Under the pieces are notes generated by a model, which saw only the letters and a list, made by a program, of their open reading frames with translations, did not search any database and was not told the DNA's origin. From contig NC_010524.1 of NCBI RefSeq assembly GCF_000019785.1, positions 2,604,001 to 2,668,000 of the forward strand: a stretch of 64,000 nucleotides of DNA, in the 5' to 3' direction. Below, one piece after another: positions 9,274 through 18,783 of this stretch. This DNA comes from Leptothrix cholodnii SP-6. GTDB lineage: Bacteria; Pseudomonadota; Gammaproteobacteria; Burkholderiales; Burkholderiaceae_C. A program made the position numbers and the translations under genes. Every line of letters begins with the position of its first letter. Position 1 is the first letter of the stretch.

Positions 9274-10311
9274 TCAGCCCGCGCTGCGGCGATGCGATTG
9301 GCGCATCACCAGCGTGCCGGGCGCCATCAGAGAACCCAGCGAGTCCGCATCCGGGTCGAGGATGCGGCGCAGCGCCTCGCTGACGAGGTATTCGATCGGC
9401 TGGCGGAAGGTGGTGAGCTCGTAGCTGGGCGAGCTGCCGAGCTCGATGTCGTCGAAGCCGACGATGGCGATCTTGCGCTGCGAGTGGGTCGCCACCAGCG
9501 CATCCATCGCGCCGATGGCCAGGATGTCGTTTTCGCAGAACAGCGCCTCGATGCGCTCGCCGCGAGGCGTCGCCTCGAGATAGCGCTGCAGCGTCTGCAG
9601 GCCTTCGCTGCGGCGATAGTGGCTGGCTTCGAGCACCAGAGACAGCGGCGTGCCGGCCTCTTTCAAGCGGTCGCGAAAGCCCTCCATGCGCCGCAGCTCG
9701 GTGCGCTCGGACATCGGGCCGGCCATGTAGCCGATCCGGCGGTAGCCCTCGCTCAGGAACAGGTCGGCGATCTCGCCGCCCGCCACGTAGCCGTCGGTGC
9801 TGACGTAGCGGATGTCGGCCTCGCCGCTGTTGCGCAGGATCACGACCAGCGGGATGTGCTTGATGCGCTGCGCCAGCTCGATCAGGTCACGCTTGAGCGT
9901 GGTGCCGAGAAACACGATGCCGTCGACCTGGAACTGGTCCGCCAGGTTCACCGCTTCGGCCGGGCCGTATTCGGCGCTGAGGTTGAGCAGCAGGGTGCTG
10001 TAGCCACGCGCCTGCATCTGCCGGGTGGCCTCGTTGAGCACGCGCAACTGGTTGAAGTTGCCCAGTTCGTCGACCACCAGCGCGATCAGCCGGGTGCTGC
10101 GCGTGGACAGGCTGCGCGCCAGCAGATTGGGCGTGTAGCCCATCTCGGCGGCGATCTGGCGAATGCGCTCACGCACCTTGGGTGCGACCGTGCCGCCATC
10201 GGTGAAGGCGCGCGACACGGTCCACTTGGAAACCCCCGCTCGCTCTGCCACGTCCTTGGCCGTGACTTTCTTGATGCGCGGATCGGAGGGCGGCTGCATG
10301 GCGGGGGACAT
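9274..10311 (-). CDS. LacI-family transcriptional regulator
   Basis: A 345-residue repressor. The LacI HTH at about residues 15-65 includes VTAKDVAERAGVSKWTVSRAF and the hinge MGYTPNLLARSLSTRSTRLIALVV; a periplasmic-binding-like effector domain follows. It lies 88 bp downstream of the sugar ABC transporter genes on the same strand, so it probably controls that transporter and the divergent inositol genes. The effector is unknown. A GAACGCGTTC palindrome at 13628-13637 would suit a LacI operator. Confidence 0.9.
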   Translation of the reverse strand: MSPAMQPPSDPRIKKVTAKDVAERAGVSKWTVSRAFTDGGTVAPKVRERIRQIAAEMGYTPNLLARSLSTRSTRLIALVVDELGNFNQLRVLNEATRQMQARGYSTLLLNLSAEYGPAEAVNLADQFQVDGIVFLGTTLKRDLIELAQRIKHIPLVVILRNSGEADIRYVSTDGYVAGGEIADLFLSEGYRRIGYMAGPMSERTELRRMEGFRDRLKEAGTPLSLVLEASHYRRSEGLQTLQRYLEATPRGERIEALFCENDILAIGAMDALVATHSQRKIAIVGFDDIELGSSPSYELTTFRQPIEYLVSEALRRILDPDADSLGSLMAPGTLVMRQSHRRSAG

Positions 10312-10399
10312 CCTTCATTCGGTCGGATCGGGGAGAGCCGGTTATTGTGAATCGTGCGCAAGCCCTCCTTGCGACCGGTCCCGGCCCCGATCCGCCGGC

Positions 10400-11203
<804 letters not shown>

Positions 11204-11204
11204 G

Positions 11205-12326
11205 TCAACGCTCCCCGGTCACGCGCTTGCGGATGATGTTGTTGAACAGCACGGCCACCAGCAGCATGCCGCCCAGGAACACGAGGTACCAGTCCTGGTC
11301 GATGCGGGTGTAGGTCAGGCCGATCATGACCATGCCGAAGATGATGGAGCCGAGGAAGGCGCCGATCGCCGAGCCGTAGCCGCCGGTCAGCAGGCAGCCG
11401 CCGATGACCGCGGCAATGATGGCCTCGAACTCCTTCTGGAAGCCGCGGCGGGCGTCGGTCGAGCCGCTGCCCAGCACCGTGATCACGGCCACCAGCCCGG
11501 CGCACAGCGCGGCCAGCACGAACAGCCCGATCTTGACCTTGCGCACCGGCACGCCGGAGTTCTTGGCCGCCACCGGGTCGCCGCCCGAGGCGAAGATCCA
11601 GTTGCCCAGCGGCGTGCGCAGCAGCACCCAGGTGGCCAGGCCGGTCAGGATCACGAACCAGACGATCTCGACCGGGATGCCGGTGACCATCGCCTCGCCA
11701 TTGTCGAAGCGGGGAATCCAGCCGCGCTCTGTCAACGTCCGGAACAGGCCTTCGAAAGCCTTGCCGCTGAACACGCCCAGCAGCGCATGGCCCTCGACCG
11801 CCTCGGTGATGCCGCGCATCTGGGTCGAACCGCCGGTCGCCCACTTGAGGCCGACCAGGCTCAGCCCGCGCAGCATGAACAGGAAGGCCAGCGTGACGAT
11901 GAAGCTCGGCAGGCCGGTGCGGATCACGAGATTGGCGTTGAGGGCGCCGATGGCACCGGCCACCACCAGCGTCAGCAGCACGGCGGCCAACAGGGGCAAC
12001 TGCAGCACGGTGATGCTGGCGCCGAAGATCAGGCCGGCGAAGGCGACCATCGAGCCGATCGACAGGTCGAACTCACCGCCGATCATCAGGAGTGCCGCGC
12101 CCAGGGCCAGGATGCCGAGTTGCGCCGCCGGGGTCAGGAAGTTGACGAGGCCGGCGAGGTTGAACATCACCGGGTCGGCAGTGATGAAGAAGAAACACGT
12201 CACCAGGATCAGCCCGGCCACCGCGCCGAGCTCGGGGCGGCGCATCAGCCGGGAGAGGCGGGAGACGGTCCTGAGCCGCTCGTCACCGGGAACGAGGGTG
12301 TTCTTGAAGCTGCCTGAGGGGATCAT
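11205..12326 (-). CDS. Sugar ABC transporter permease (RbsC/FrcC type)
   Basis: Integral membrane channel of a CUT2 sugar importer, about 373 residues with some ten hydrophobic segments, including [21 protein letters not shown] near residue 33. It carries the family motifs [16 protein letters not shown] near 80-95 and [20 protein letters not shown] sequence near 300. I use the ATG at 12326; a TTG at 12410 is in frame but would add an unconvincing N-terminal stretch. It is between the binding-protein and ATPase genes in one operon. Confidence 0.9.
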   Translation of the reverse strand: MIPSGSFKNTLVPGDERLRTVSRLSRLMRRPELGAVAGLILVTCFFFITADPVMFNLAGLVNFLTPAAQLGILALGAALLMIGGEFDLSIGSMVAFAGLIFGASITVLQLPLLAAVLLTLVVAGAIGALNANLVIRTGLPSFIVTLAFLFMLRGLSLVGLKWATGGSTQMRGITEAVEGHALLGVFSGKAFEGLFRTLTERGWIPRFDNGEAMVTGIPVEIVWFVILTGLATWVLLRTPLGNWIFASGGDPVAAKNSGVPVRKVKIGLFVLAALCAGLVAVITVLGSGSTDARRGFQKEFEAIIAAVIGGCLLTGGYGSAIGAFLGSIIFGMVMIGLTYTRIDQDWYLVFLGGMLLVAVLFNNIIRKRVTGER

Positions 12327-12462
12327 GCGTAGGGGGCCATCGGGTGGCGTCCAGGTCGGTCGCTGCGTGTGCGTTCGCGCAGACCCAAGCAAAGGCGAAC
12401 GCACAGGCAAAGACGTGGGCAGAGATGAGGACAGGGGCGTGGGTGGTACGCAGCAGCTTCGC

Positions 12463-13395
12463 TCAGCGGATGCCCTTGGCCGACAGTTCGGTCACCTGCG
12501 AGGCCTTGTCGGCAGTGATCAGGTTCGGGCCCGAGGGCACGTTGCCGCCGGGGATCAGGCCGAACTTGGCGTGCAGCGCCAGGAAGGACACCGGCAGATA
12601 GCCTTGCAGGAACTGCTGCTGGTCGATCGCGAAGGCGGCTTCCTTGGCAGCCACGGCCTTCAGGAAACCGGCCGACAGGTCGAACGTGGCGACGTGGATC
12701 TTGGCCAGACGGCCCGAGTCCTTGGCGGCCGCCAGGGCCGGCTCACCGGCGGTCGAGGCGCCCAACGCCATGATGGTGTCGACCGAGGTGTCGGAATCCA
12801 GCGCGGCCTTGACCTTGGCGCGCACTTCCGACGGCTCGTTGCCGGTGGGCACCACCTTGGATTTGCCGCCGAAGCCGTCGGCGAAGCCCTTGCAGCGCAG
12901 GTCCAGCGAGACGTTGCCGACTTCCTGATTGACGCAGATGCCGTTCTTGCCGCCCATCGCCTTGAGTCGCTCGCCGGCCGACTTGCCCGCGTCGTACTCG
13001 GACTGACCGACGTGCAGCACGGCGCCGAGCTTCTTGGACGACTCCAGGCCCGAGTTGATCGTGATGACCGGAATGCCGGCCCTGACGGCACGCTGGATCG
13101 CGGCGCCCAGCGCCGATGCGTCCGGCAACGACACCACCAGGCCGTCCGGCTTCTGGTTGACGGCCGCATCGATCAGGCGGCTCATCGCGACCATGTCGAA
13201 CGATTCCGGCGCGCGGTAGGTGACCTTGACACCCGAGTCCTTGGCAGCGGCCTCGACGCCGTTCTTGACCACCGACCAGAACGCGTCATTGGCCTGACCA
13301 TGGGTGACCACGGCGATGTTCTGGGCGTGTGCGCCGGCGCAGACCAGCACAGCGGCTGCAGCAACGGTCTGTGCGATTTGGCGTTGGAAGTTCAT
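12463..13395 (-). CDS. Sugar ABC transporter substrate-binding protein
   Basis: Periplasmic sugar-binding protein of the Peripla_BP_4 (RbsB-like) family, 310 residues. The signal peptide is MNFQRQIAQTVAAAAVLVCAGAHA and the mature start is QNIAVVTHGQANDAFW. GLVVSLPDA and ITINSGL match the RbsB fold. It is first in the operon with permease and ATPase and faces the inositol dehydrogenase genes across a 529-bp region. Inositol or a similar polyol is the likely ligand (inference from context). Confidence 0.92.
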   Translation of the reverse strand: MNFQRQIAQTVAAAAVLVCAGAHAQNIAVVTHGQANDAFWSVVKNGVEAAAKDSGVKVTYRAPESFDMVAMSRLIDAAVNQKPDGLVVSLPDASALGAAIQRAVRAGIPVITINSGLESSKKLGAVLHVGQSEYDAGKSAGERLKAMGGKNGICVNQEVGNVSLDLRCKGFADGFGGKSKVVPTGNEPSEVRAKVKAALDSDTSVDTIMALGASTAGEPALAAAKDSGRLAKIHVATFDLSAGFLKAVAAKEAAFAIDQQQFLQGYLPVSFLALHAKFGLIPGGNVPSGPNLITADKASQVTELSAKGIR

Positions 13396-13924
13396 GGAGT
13401 CTCCGGTGTGTAGGTGATCAAGTCGTTTCAGGTCCGCTCCGTTCGGGTTGTCATGACTGCGGTCGGCGTGACGTGACACGGAACGGTGGGGTCAAATCCC
13501 GGCAAGTAATGCCACCGGGTGCAGCCATCATAGAATCACATTGGAAACTGATTTCTAAGTGCTTACACCTAGAGAAAAACACTGCGCTTCACGAACCTTT
13601 CTGTGAATTCGGCTCTCGGACCGAGAGGAACGCGTTCTCCGGGTTGCGTCGCATCGAAAAAGTGGCGAACCAGCCGCTCGCTGGGCGGTTGCATCTTGTA
13701 TGGACGGAGCCGTCAGCGGTCCGCCAGACCAGCATTGCAGGTACTTCTGTCAAAAAACTGCACCCGGGAGCAGTTTTCAAATAGACTCGCATCCTGTCCG
13801 ACGAGGCCTCTGCATCCGCTGAACCCGGGTCTCGTGGTCGCCGCTGCGCCGTCGGGCGATCTCTGTCATGTCCGAACGGCAGCCCCGCTGACGAGGGCCG
13901 CCGTGATCCACTGAAAGTGCCTCC
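13396..13924. promoter_or_regulatory. Divergent control region between sugar transporter and inositol genes
   Basis: 529 bp without a convincing gene and visibly richer in A/T than its surroundings. It holds several dyads. GGAA-N6-TTCT at 13543-13556 is one base off the GGAA-N6-TTCC motif reported for RpiR-type IolR in inositol regulons. CTCTCGG-A-CCGAGAG is at 13613-13627, GAACGCGTTC at 13628-13637, and AAAACTGC-N8-GCAGTTTT at 13754-13777. A TATGAT -10-like box for the transporter operon lies at 13527-13532 on the minus strand. Confidence 0.65.
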
Positions 13925-14707
13925 ATGTCTTCACCCTTTGTGCTGGCCGCCTGCGCCGAAATGCTTTGGAACGATCGCCCGATGTCGTGGCGGCTCGCCC
14001 GCCTCACCGAGATGGGCTTCGAGGTCGGCATCTGGAACTCGCCCAACCATGACCTGGCCATGCTCGAGAAGTCGGGCGCGCGCTTCTCGTCGATGACCGG
14101 CTACCTGCGCGGCCGCCTGGCCGATGACGCCGGTGCCGACGAGTTGCTGGCCACCGCCGCCGAGGCGATTGCCGTCGGCAAGCGTCTGAACGTGGCGCGG
14201 CTCAATCTGCATGGCACGGGTCTGGGCGACCGCGGCCTGCCCGTCACGCCCTGCGAGACCGTCACCGGCGCGATGTGGCTCAAGGCGCGCGACACGCTCG
14301 AGCGCATCGCCGACCTGGCCGAGACGCACGGCGTCACCTTCATGATCGAAAACCTGAACCTGCCCGTCGATCACCCCGGCGTGCCGTTCGCGCTCGCCAA
14401 GGACACGCTGGCCTTGGTGTCGTCGATCAACCGCCCGGGCCTCAAGCTCAACCTCGACCTCTATCACGCGCAGATCGGCGAGGGCAACCTGATCGAGCTG
14501 TGCCGCGCCTGCCAGCCGTGGATCGGGGAGGTGCAGGTGGCCGACGTGCCCGGCCGCATGGAGCCCGGCACCGGCGAGATCAACTACGCCGGCGTGGCCC
14601 GCGCGCTCAAGGCAATGGGCTATCGAGGCACGGTCTGCATGGAGGCGTTTGCCTCGGGCGACGCCGAGGCAGCGCTCGAAGCCTTCCGCACCGCGTTCAC
14701 GGTCTGA
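13925..14707 (+). CDS. Sugar phosphate isomerase/epimerase-like TIM-barrel protein (hydroxypyruvate isomerase family)
   Basis: A 260-residue AP-endonuclease-2-like TIM barrel. Expected metal ligands occur in FMIENLN near residue 142, LNLDLYHAQIGEGN near 180, EVQVADVPGRMEPGTGEINY near 203-222 and VCMEAF near 240. The VPGR-EP-TGEINY block is characteristic of the hydroxypyruvate isomerase (Hyi/OtnI) family. It is first gene of the plus-strand operon with inositol dehydrogenase, so a keto-inositol or related sugar is as likely a substrate as hydroxypyruvate. It is not a clear IolE or IolI. Confidence 0.82.
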   Translation: MSSPFVLAACAEMLWNDRPMSWRLARLTEMGFEVGIWNSPNHDLAMLEKSGARFSSMTGYLRGRLADDAGADELLATAAEAIAVGKRLNVARLNLHGTGLGDRGLPVTPCETVTGAMWLKARDTLERIADLAETHGVTFMIENLNLPVDHPGVPFALAKDTLALVSSINRPGLKLNLDLYHAQIGEGNLIELCRACQPWIGEVQVADVPGRMEPGTGEINYAGVARALKAMGYRGTVCMEAFASGDAEAALEAFRTAFTV

Positions 14708-14804
14708 CGGGTCGGCCTCGCGCCCTTCTTGCCAACACCGTTTCACTTCTCCATCGCACCGCAGCCCGCGGTGTTTCCACTCCAAACCCCACCAAGGAAT
14801 CCCC

Positions 14805-15815
14805 ATGATCAAAGTCGGACTGCTGGGCGCCGGTCGCATCGGCAACGTGCACGCCAAGAGCATCGTCGCCAACCCGGCCAGCCAGCTGGTTGCCATCGCC
14901 GACGTCAACCATGCGGCCGCTGAAAAGCTCGCCAACGAATACGGCGCGCAGGCGCGCACCGTCGACGACATCATCAACGACCGAAGCATCGACGCGGTGC
15001 TGATCGCCACCTCCACCGACACCCACTCGGACCTGATCGAAGCGGCCACCGCTGCCGGCAAGGCCGTGCTGTGCGAGAAGCCGGTCGACCTCGATCTGGA
15101 GCGCGCGCTGGCCTGCCAGGCCGCAGCCGCCCGGCATGGCCGCCCGGTGATGATCGGCTTCAACCGCCGCTTCGATCCCAACTTCGCGGCCGTCAAGCGC
15201 GCGCTCGACGCCGGCGAGATCGGCCGCGGCGAACTGCTGGCGATCACCTCGTTCGACCCGGCGCCGCCGCCGGTCAGCTACATCAAGGTCTCGGGCGGCC
15301 TGTTCCGCGACATGGCGATCCACGACTTCGACATGGCCTGCTGGATCTTCGGCGCCGCGCCGGTCGAGGTTTCGGCGGTCGGCACCAGCATCGTCGATGC
15401 GGCCATCGGCGAGGCCGGTGACGTCGACACCGCCGTCATCACGCTGCGTTTTGCCGACGGCCGCATCGCCGTCATCAAGAACAGCCGCCGCGCCGTCTAC
15501 GGCTACGACCAGCGCCTGGAACTGCTCGGTGCCACCGGCCTGCTGCAGGCCGGCAACATGCTCGAGAACACGGTCGCCAAGACCACCACCGCCGGCGCCC
15601 TGAGCGCCAAGCCGGAGTTCTTCTTCCTGGAGCGCTACATGCGTGCCTACGAGGCCGAATGGCGCGCCTTCGTGCAGGCGGTCGAACAGGGTGGCGCGAT
15701 GCCCGTCACGCTGCAGGACGGCGTCAATGCGCTCGCAGTGGCCGAGGCCGCCACGCTGTCGGCGCGCATCGGCCGCGCGGTCAAGCTCGCCGACGGCCGC
15801 CCGGTCGTGGCCTGA
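14805..15815 (+). CDS. iolG: Inositol 2-dehydrogenase (Gfo/Idh/MocA family)
   Basis: Oxidises myo-inositol to 2-keto-myo-inositol with NAD. The 336-residue protein has the Rossmann motif GLLGAGRIGNVHA at residues 4-16 and the catalytic EKPVDLD near 94. GFNRRFDPNF near 123 and GGLFRDMAIHDFDMA near 165, with the conserved D and H, match inositol dehydrogenases such as rhizobial IdhA closely. The ATG at 14805 follows AAGGAA. The flanking isomerase and RpiR regulator support an inositol role; the other iol genes are not in the window. Confidence 0.9.
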   Translation: MIKVGLLGAGRIGNVHAKSIVANPASQLVAIADVNHAAAEKLANEYGAQARTVDDIINDRSIDAVLIATSTDTHSDLIEAATAAGKAVLCEKPVDLDLERALACQAAAARHGRPVMIGFNRRFDPNFAAVKRALDAGEIGRGELLAITSFDPAPPPVSYIKVSGGLFRDMAIHDFDMACWIFGAAPVEVSAVGTSIVDAAIGEAGDVDTAVITLRFADGRIAVIKNSRRAVYGYDQRLELLGATGLLQAGNMLENTVAKTTTAGALSAKPEFFFLERYMRAYEAEWRAFVQAVEQGGAMPVTLQDGVNALAVAEAATLSARIGRAVKLADGRPVVA

Positions 15816-15818
15816 GCC

Positions 15819-16754
15819 ATGACCCGCCTCGAGGCGTCACCGGGCCAGGCCCGCGAGGGCTGGCCGCTGGCCCCGGCGAGGGGCGAGGCGATGTCGCATC
15901 CACCGGAGCCGGCGCTGCCGCAGGGGCTGCAGGGCCGCTGGCTGCGGCGCGCCGTGGACGTGGCGCCTCGGGCGGGTCGATCGGCCTTGCTGCAGCGCAT
16001 CGAGGCCGACCTGCCCAAGCTCAGCCCGCAACTGCGCAAGGTGGCCGAGCACCTGGTGCGCGAGCGCGGGCTGCCGCACCGCTACCGCATCACCGATTTC
16101 GCCCGACTCACCGACACCACGCCGGTGACGGTGGTGCGGCTGGCCAAGCGCTACGGCTTCCAGGGCTTCTACGAACTGAAGTTCGCGTTCCTGCTGGACG
16201 ACGACGGGGCGCCGCCCGCGGCGATGACGGATGAGCCCGAACCATCGCCGTCGGACCCGCAGGCGCTGCGCGGCGCGCAGCGCGCCATCGCTGCGCTGCG
16301 CAGCGTGGTCGAGCACCCGGCCTTCATGCAGACCGCACGCTGGCTGCTGGAGGCTGACGGGGTGTGGGTCGGCAGCGCGTCGCGTGCCGACGAAGCGCTG
16401 GCGGGCTGCATGGTTCAAAGCCTGCAGTTCGCGGGGCTGCCTGCCCGCTCGGCGTCGACCGATCGCCTCGAGGCCCAAGCGTCATCGACCTTCTCCAGAT
16501 CCGTTCACCTGCATGTGGCGCTGACGGGCGAGTCACCCGGCACCAGCGGAACGGTCCACTCCGCGGCGCGCTGGCAGGACCGCGTGATCGCCCTGTGTCG
16601 CGCGCCTCAATCCGCGCCCCCCGCGATCACCGCAGACGAACGGCTCGTCATGCTCGGCCTGGACATCGAAAGCGCGGACTCGGCGCTGCCAGCAGCCTTG
16701 GGCCTGATTGCGGCCTGGTCGGGGGCCATGCGGGCCATGGGCAGCGGTCACTGA
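15819..16754 (+). CDS. RpiR-family transcriptional regulator (IolR-like)
   Basis: A 311-residue regulator starting 3 bp after iolG. The RpiR-type HTH lies at about residues 50-130 and includes LSPQLRKVAEHLVRERG, ITDFARLTDTTPVTVVRLAKRYGFQGFYELK. The C-terminal half should be a SIS sugar-binding domain but is poorly conserved. The start could also be ATG 15891 (MSHPPEPA), since the first 24 residues look untypical. RpiR proteins named IolR repress inositol genes in alpha-proteobacteria; a GGAA-N6-TTCT site at 13543 fits that model. Confidence 0.85.
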   Translation: MTRLEASPGQAREGWPLAPARGEAMSHPPEPALPQGLQGRWLRRAVDVAPRAGRSALLQRIEADLPKLSPQLRKVAEHLVRERGLPHRYRITDFARLTDTTPVTVVRLAKRYGFQGFYELKFAFLLDDDGAPPAAMTDEPEPSPSDPQALRGAQRAIAALRSVVEHPAFMQTARWLLEADGVWVGSASRADEALAGCMVQSLQFAGLPARSASTDRLEAQASSTFSRSVHLHVALTGESPGTSGTVHSAARWQDRVIALCRAPQSAPPAITADERLVMLGLDIESADSALPAALGLIAAWSGAMRAMGSGH

Positions 16755-16850
16755 TCCATCGACGGCCCTGTCGAATCACCCGAACGCCGACACGATCCGG
16801 CTGGACGTTTTCGCCGACACTCTTGGGTTGTGCCAACTCGAGCCTCGCCC

Positions 16851-17684
16851 ATGGACCGCTACGCCGTCGCCGGTTATCCCGTCAAACACAGCCGCTCGCC
16901 GGCCATCCACAGCCAGTTCGCCGCGCAGACCGGCGAGCCGCTGGTGTACGAAAAGCTCGAGGTCCTGCCCGGCACCTTCGTGGCCAGCGTGCAGGCTTTC
17001 CAGGCCGCCGGCGGGCGCGGCTGCAACGTGACGGTGCCGTACAAGCTCGAAGCCTTCGAGGCCGCGGCGCGCCGCACCCCGCGCGCCGAGATGGCGCAGG
17101 CCATCAACACGCTGCGTTTCGACGCCGACGGCTGGACCGGCGACAACACCGACGGCGCCGGCCTGGTGCGCGACATCGAGGTCAACGGCGGCGTCAGCCT
17201 GCGCGGCCGCCGCGTGCTGCTGATCGGCGCCGGTGGCGCGGCTTCGGGCGCGCTGGCGCCGCTGATCGAAGCCGGCCCGGCCGAGCTGGTGATGTGCAAC
17301 CGCACGGTCGCCCGCGCGCAGCAGTCGGTGCAGCGCCATGCCGAACTGGCCCGCGCCCGCGGCGTGGCACTGAGCGCGGCCACGCTCGACGATTGCGGCA
17401 GCGGCTTCGACGTCATCATCAACGCCACCTCCAGCAGCCTGGCCGGCATGCCCAGCCCGGTGGGCGCGCAGGTGCTCAGGCCCGGCTCGCTGGTGCTGGA
17501 CATGATGTACGGCCCGGCGGCCAAACCCTTCCTGGCCTGGGCGCAATCGCACGGCGCCACCGCGCGCGACGGCCTGGGCATGCTGATCGAGCAGGCCGCC
17601 GAGGCCTTCTTCTTCTGGCGCGGCGTGCGCCCGGCCACCGACGGCGTGATGGCGGGCATCCGCGCCGAACTCGACGCCGCCTGA
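16851..17684 (+). CDS. aroE: Shikimate dehydrogenase
   Basis: Reduces 3-dehydroshikimate to shikimate with NADPH in aromatic amino-acid synthesis. The 277-residue protein has the substrate motif KHSRSP at residues 13-18, NVTVPYK with the catalytic lysine near 60, NTDGAGL near 101-107 with the catalytic aspartate, and the NADP motif GAGGAASG near 125. This is the canonical AroE of the window. A divergent paralogue lies at 29272-30069. The ATG at 16851 is preferred over an upstream one at 16830. Confidence 0.94.
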
Positions 17685-17703
17685 GCGCGGCAAGCGACCT
17701 GAT

Positions 17704-17733
17704 CCGCCCGCGCCGGCACCCGGCTGCGGGCGG
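17704..17733. terminator. GC-rich hairpin after aroE
   Basis: Perfect 8-bp arms CCGCCCGC and GCGGGCGG with a 14-nt loop, 19 bp after the aroE stop. It is followed only by TTCC, so a factor-independent terminator is possible but not clear. Confidence 0.35.
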
Positions 17734-17773
17734 TTCCGATTGATGCGTTGTCGGCATCAAAACTTCCGAAACG

Positions 17774-17781
17774 TGCAATTC
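17774..17781. promoter_or_regulatory. Upstream motif shared with the tautomerase operon
   Basis: TGCAATTC, preceded by CCGAAACG, in the leader of the hydratase/CoA-transferase operon. The same word, preceded by CGGAACTA, occurs at 25259-25266 before the PrpF-like gene. It may be part of a common LysR-type regulatory site; this is inference from two copies. Confidence 0.35.
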
Positions 17782-17866
17782 CCGGATGCAATGACCGGGT
17801 CGAGAATCGTCAGCGAGCCGTCGAAACCTTCGACGCCCCTCGACTGCCACGAGCCTCGACACCGCC

Positions 17867-18769
17867 ATGAACGCACCCGCTCCCGCCCTCGATCCGACCG
17901 CCTGGATCGGCCGCAGCGAAACCACGCACGACCGCATCACCGCGGCCCCGGTGCGCGCCCTCACCGCCACGCTCGACCACCCGGCGGTGGACGCACCCGA
18001 CGGCACGGCACTGCCGCCGCTGTGGCACTGGCTGTACTTCCTGCCGATGCACCGGCAGTCCGAGATCGGCCCGGACGGCCACGCGAAACGCGGCGGTTTC
18101 CTGCCGCCGGTGCCGCTGCCGCGGCGCATGTGGGCGGGCAGCCAGTTCGAGTTCCGCACCCCCATCCGTGTCGGCGACGCGGTGGAACGCACGTCGACCA
18201 TCGACGATGTCAGCACCAAGACCGGTCGCACCGGCACGCTGGTGTTCGTGAAGGTGCGCCACGAGGTGCGCTGCAACGGCGCGGCCGACGCGGCGCTGGT
18301 GGAGTTTCACGACATCGTCTACCGCGAGGCGAAGCAGCCGGGTGATGTGGATCCGCCACCGCTCAGAGCGCCGGAACTTCCGCAAACGCACCCCCTCGGG
18401 GGGCAGCGACCGCAGGGCGCGTGGGGGCGCCAGATCGTGCCCGACGACGTGCTGCTGTTCCGCTACAGCGCGCTGACCTTCAACGGCCACCGCATCCACT
18501 ACGACCGCCAGTACGTGACCCAGGCCGAGGGCTACCCCGGCCTGATCGTGCACGGCCCGCTGATCGCCACGCTGCTGATGGACCTGCTGCGCCGCGAGCT
18601 GCCCGCGGCCGACGTGGCGAGCTTCCGTTTCAAGGCGGTGCGCCCGACCTTCGACCTGAACCCGTTCAGCGTGCACGGCGCGCTGCAGCCCGACGGCAGG
18701 ACCGTGCGCCTGTGGGCGCAGGACCACGAGGGCTGGCTGACGATGGACGCCACCGCCACCTTGCGCTGA
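17867..18769 (+). CDS. Acyl-CoA hydratase of the mesaconyl-C4-CoA/itaconyl-CoA hydratase type
   Basis: A 300-residue double hot-dog enzyme. The N-terminal MaoC-like half contains PLWHWLYFLP near residue 50 and GGFLPPVPLPRRMWAGS near 77. The C-terminal half has the hydratase motif FRYSALTFNGHRIHYD near 200 and GYPGLIVHGPLIATLL near 225. Homologues hydrate mesaconyl-C4-CoA or itaconyl-CoA. With the next two genes it matches the ich-ict-ccl logic of itaconate degradation. The linker between the halves contains an in-frame palindromic repeat (18388-18427) coding for a proline-rich stretch. Confidence 0.82.
   Translation: MNAPAPALDPTAWIGRSETTHDRITAAPVRALTATLDHPAVDAPDGTALPPLWHWLYFLPMHRQSEIGPDGHAKRGGFLPPVPLPRRMWAGSQFEFRTPIRVGDAVERTSTIDDVSTKTGRTGTLVFVKVRHEVRCNGAADAALVEFHDIVYREAKQPGDVDPPPLRAPELPQTHPLGGQRPQGAWGRQIVPDDVLLFRYSALTFNGHRIHYDRQYVTQAEGYPGLIVHGPLIATLLMDLLRRELPAADVASFRFKAVRPTFDLNPFSVHGALQPDGRTVRLWAQDHEGWLTMDATATLR
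18388..18427. repeat. REP-like palindromic element inside a coding sequence
   Basis: GCACCCCCTCGGGGGGC at 18388-18404, with a nested CCCCC-TC-GGGGG hairpin, is followed by a second arm GTGGGGG at 18421-18427 that can pair with CACCCCC. This is the form of short intergenic repeats common in Burkholderiales. Here it lies in frame between two enzyme domains. A related core is at 29166-29181. Confidence 0.6.
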
Positions 18770-18783
18770 ACCGGGACACGACC

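Noticed and set aside
13589..13914. Short open frames in the inositol control region
   Set aside because: No ribosome-binding site, no family features, and they overlap dyad-rich regulatory DNA.
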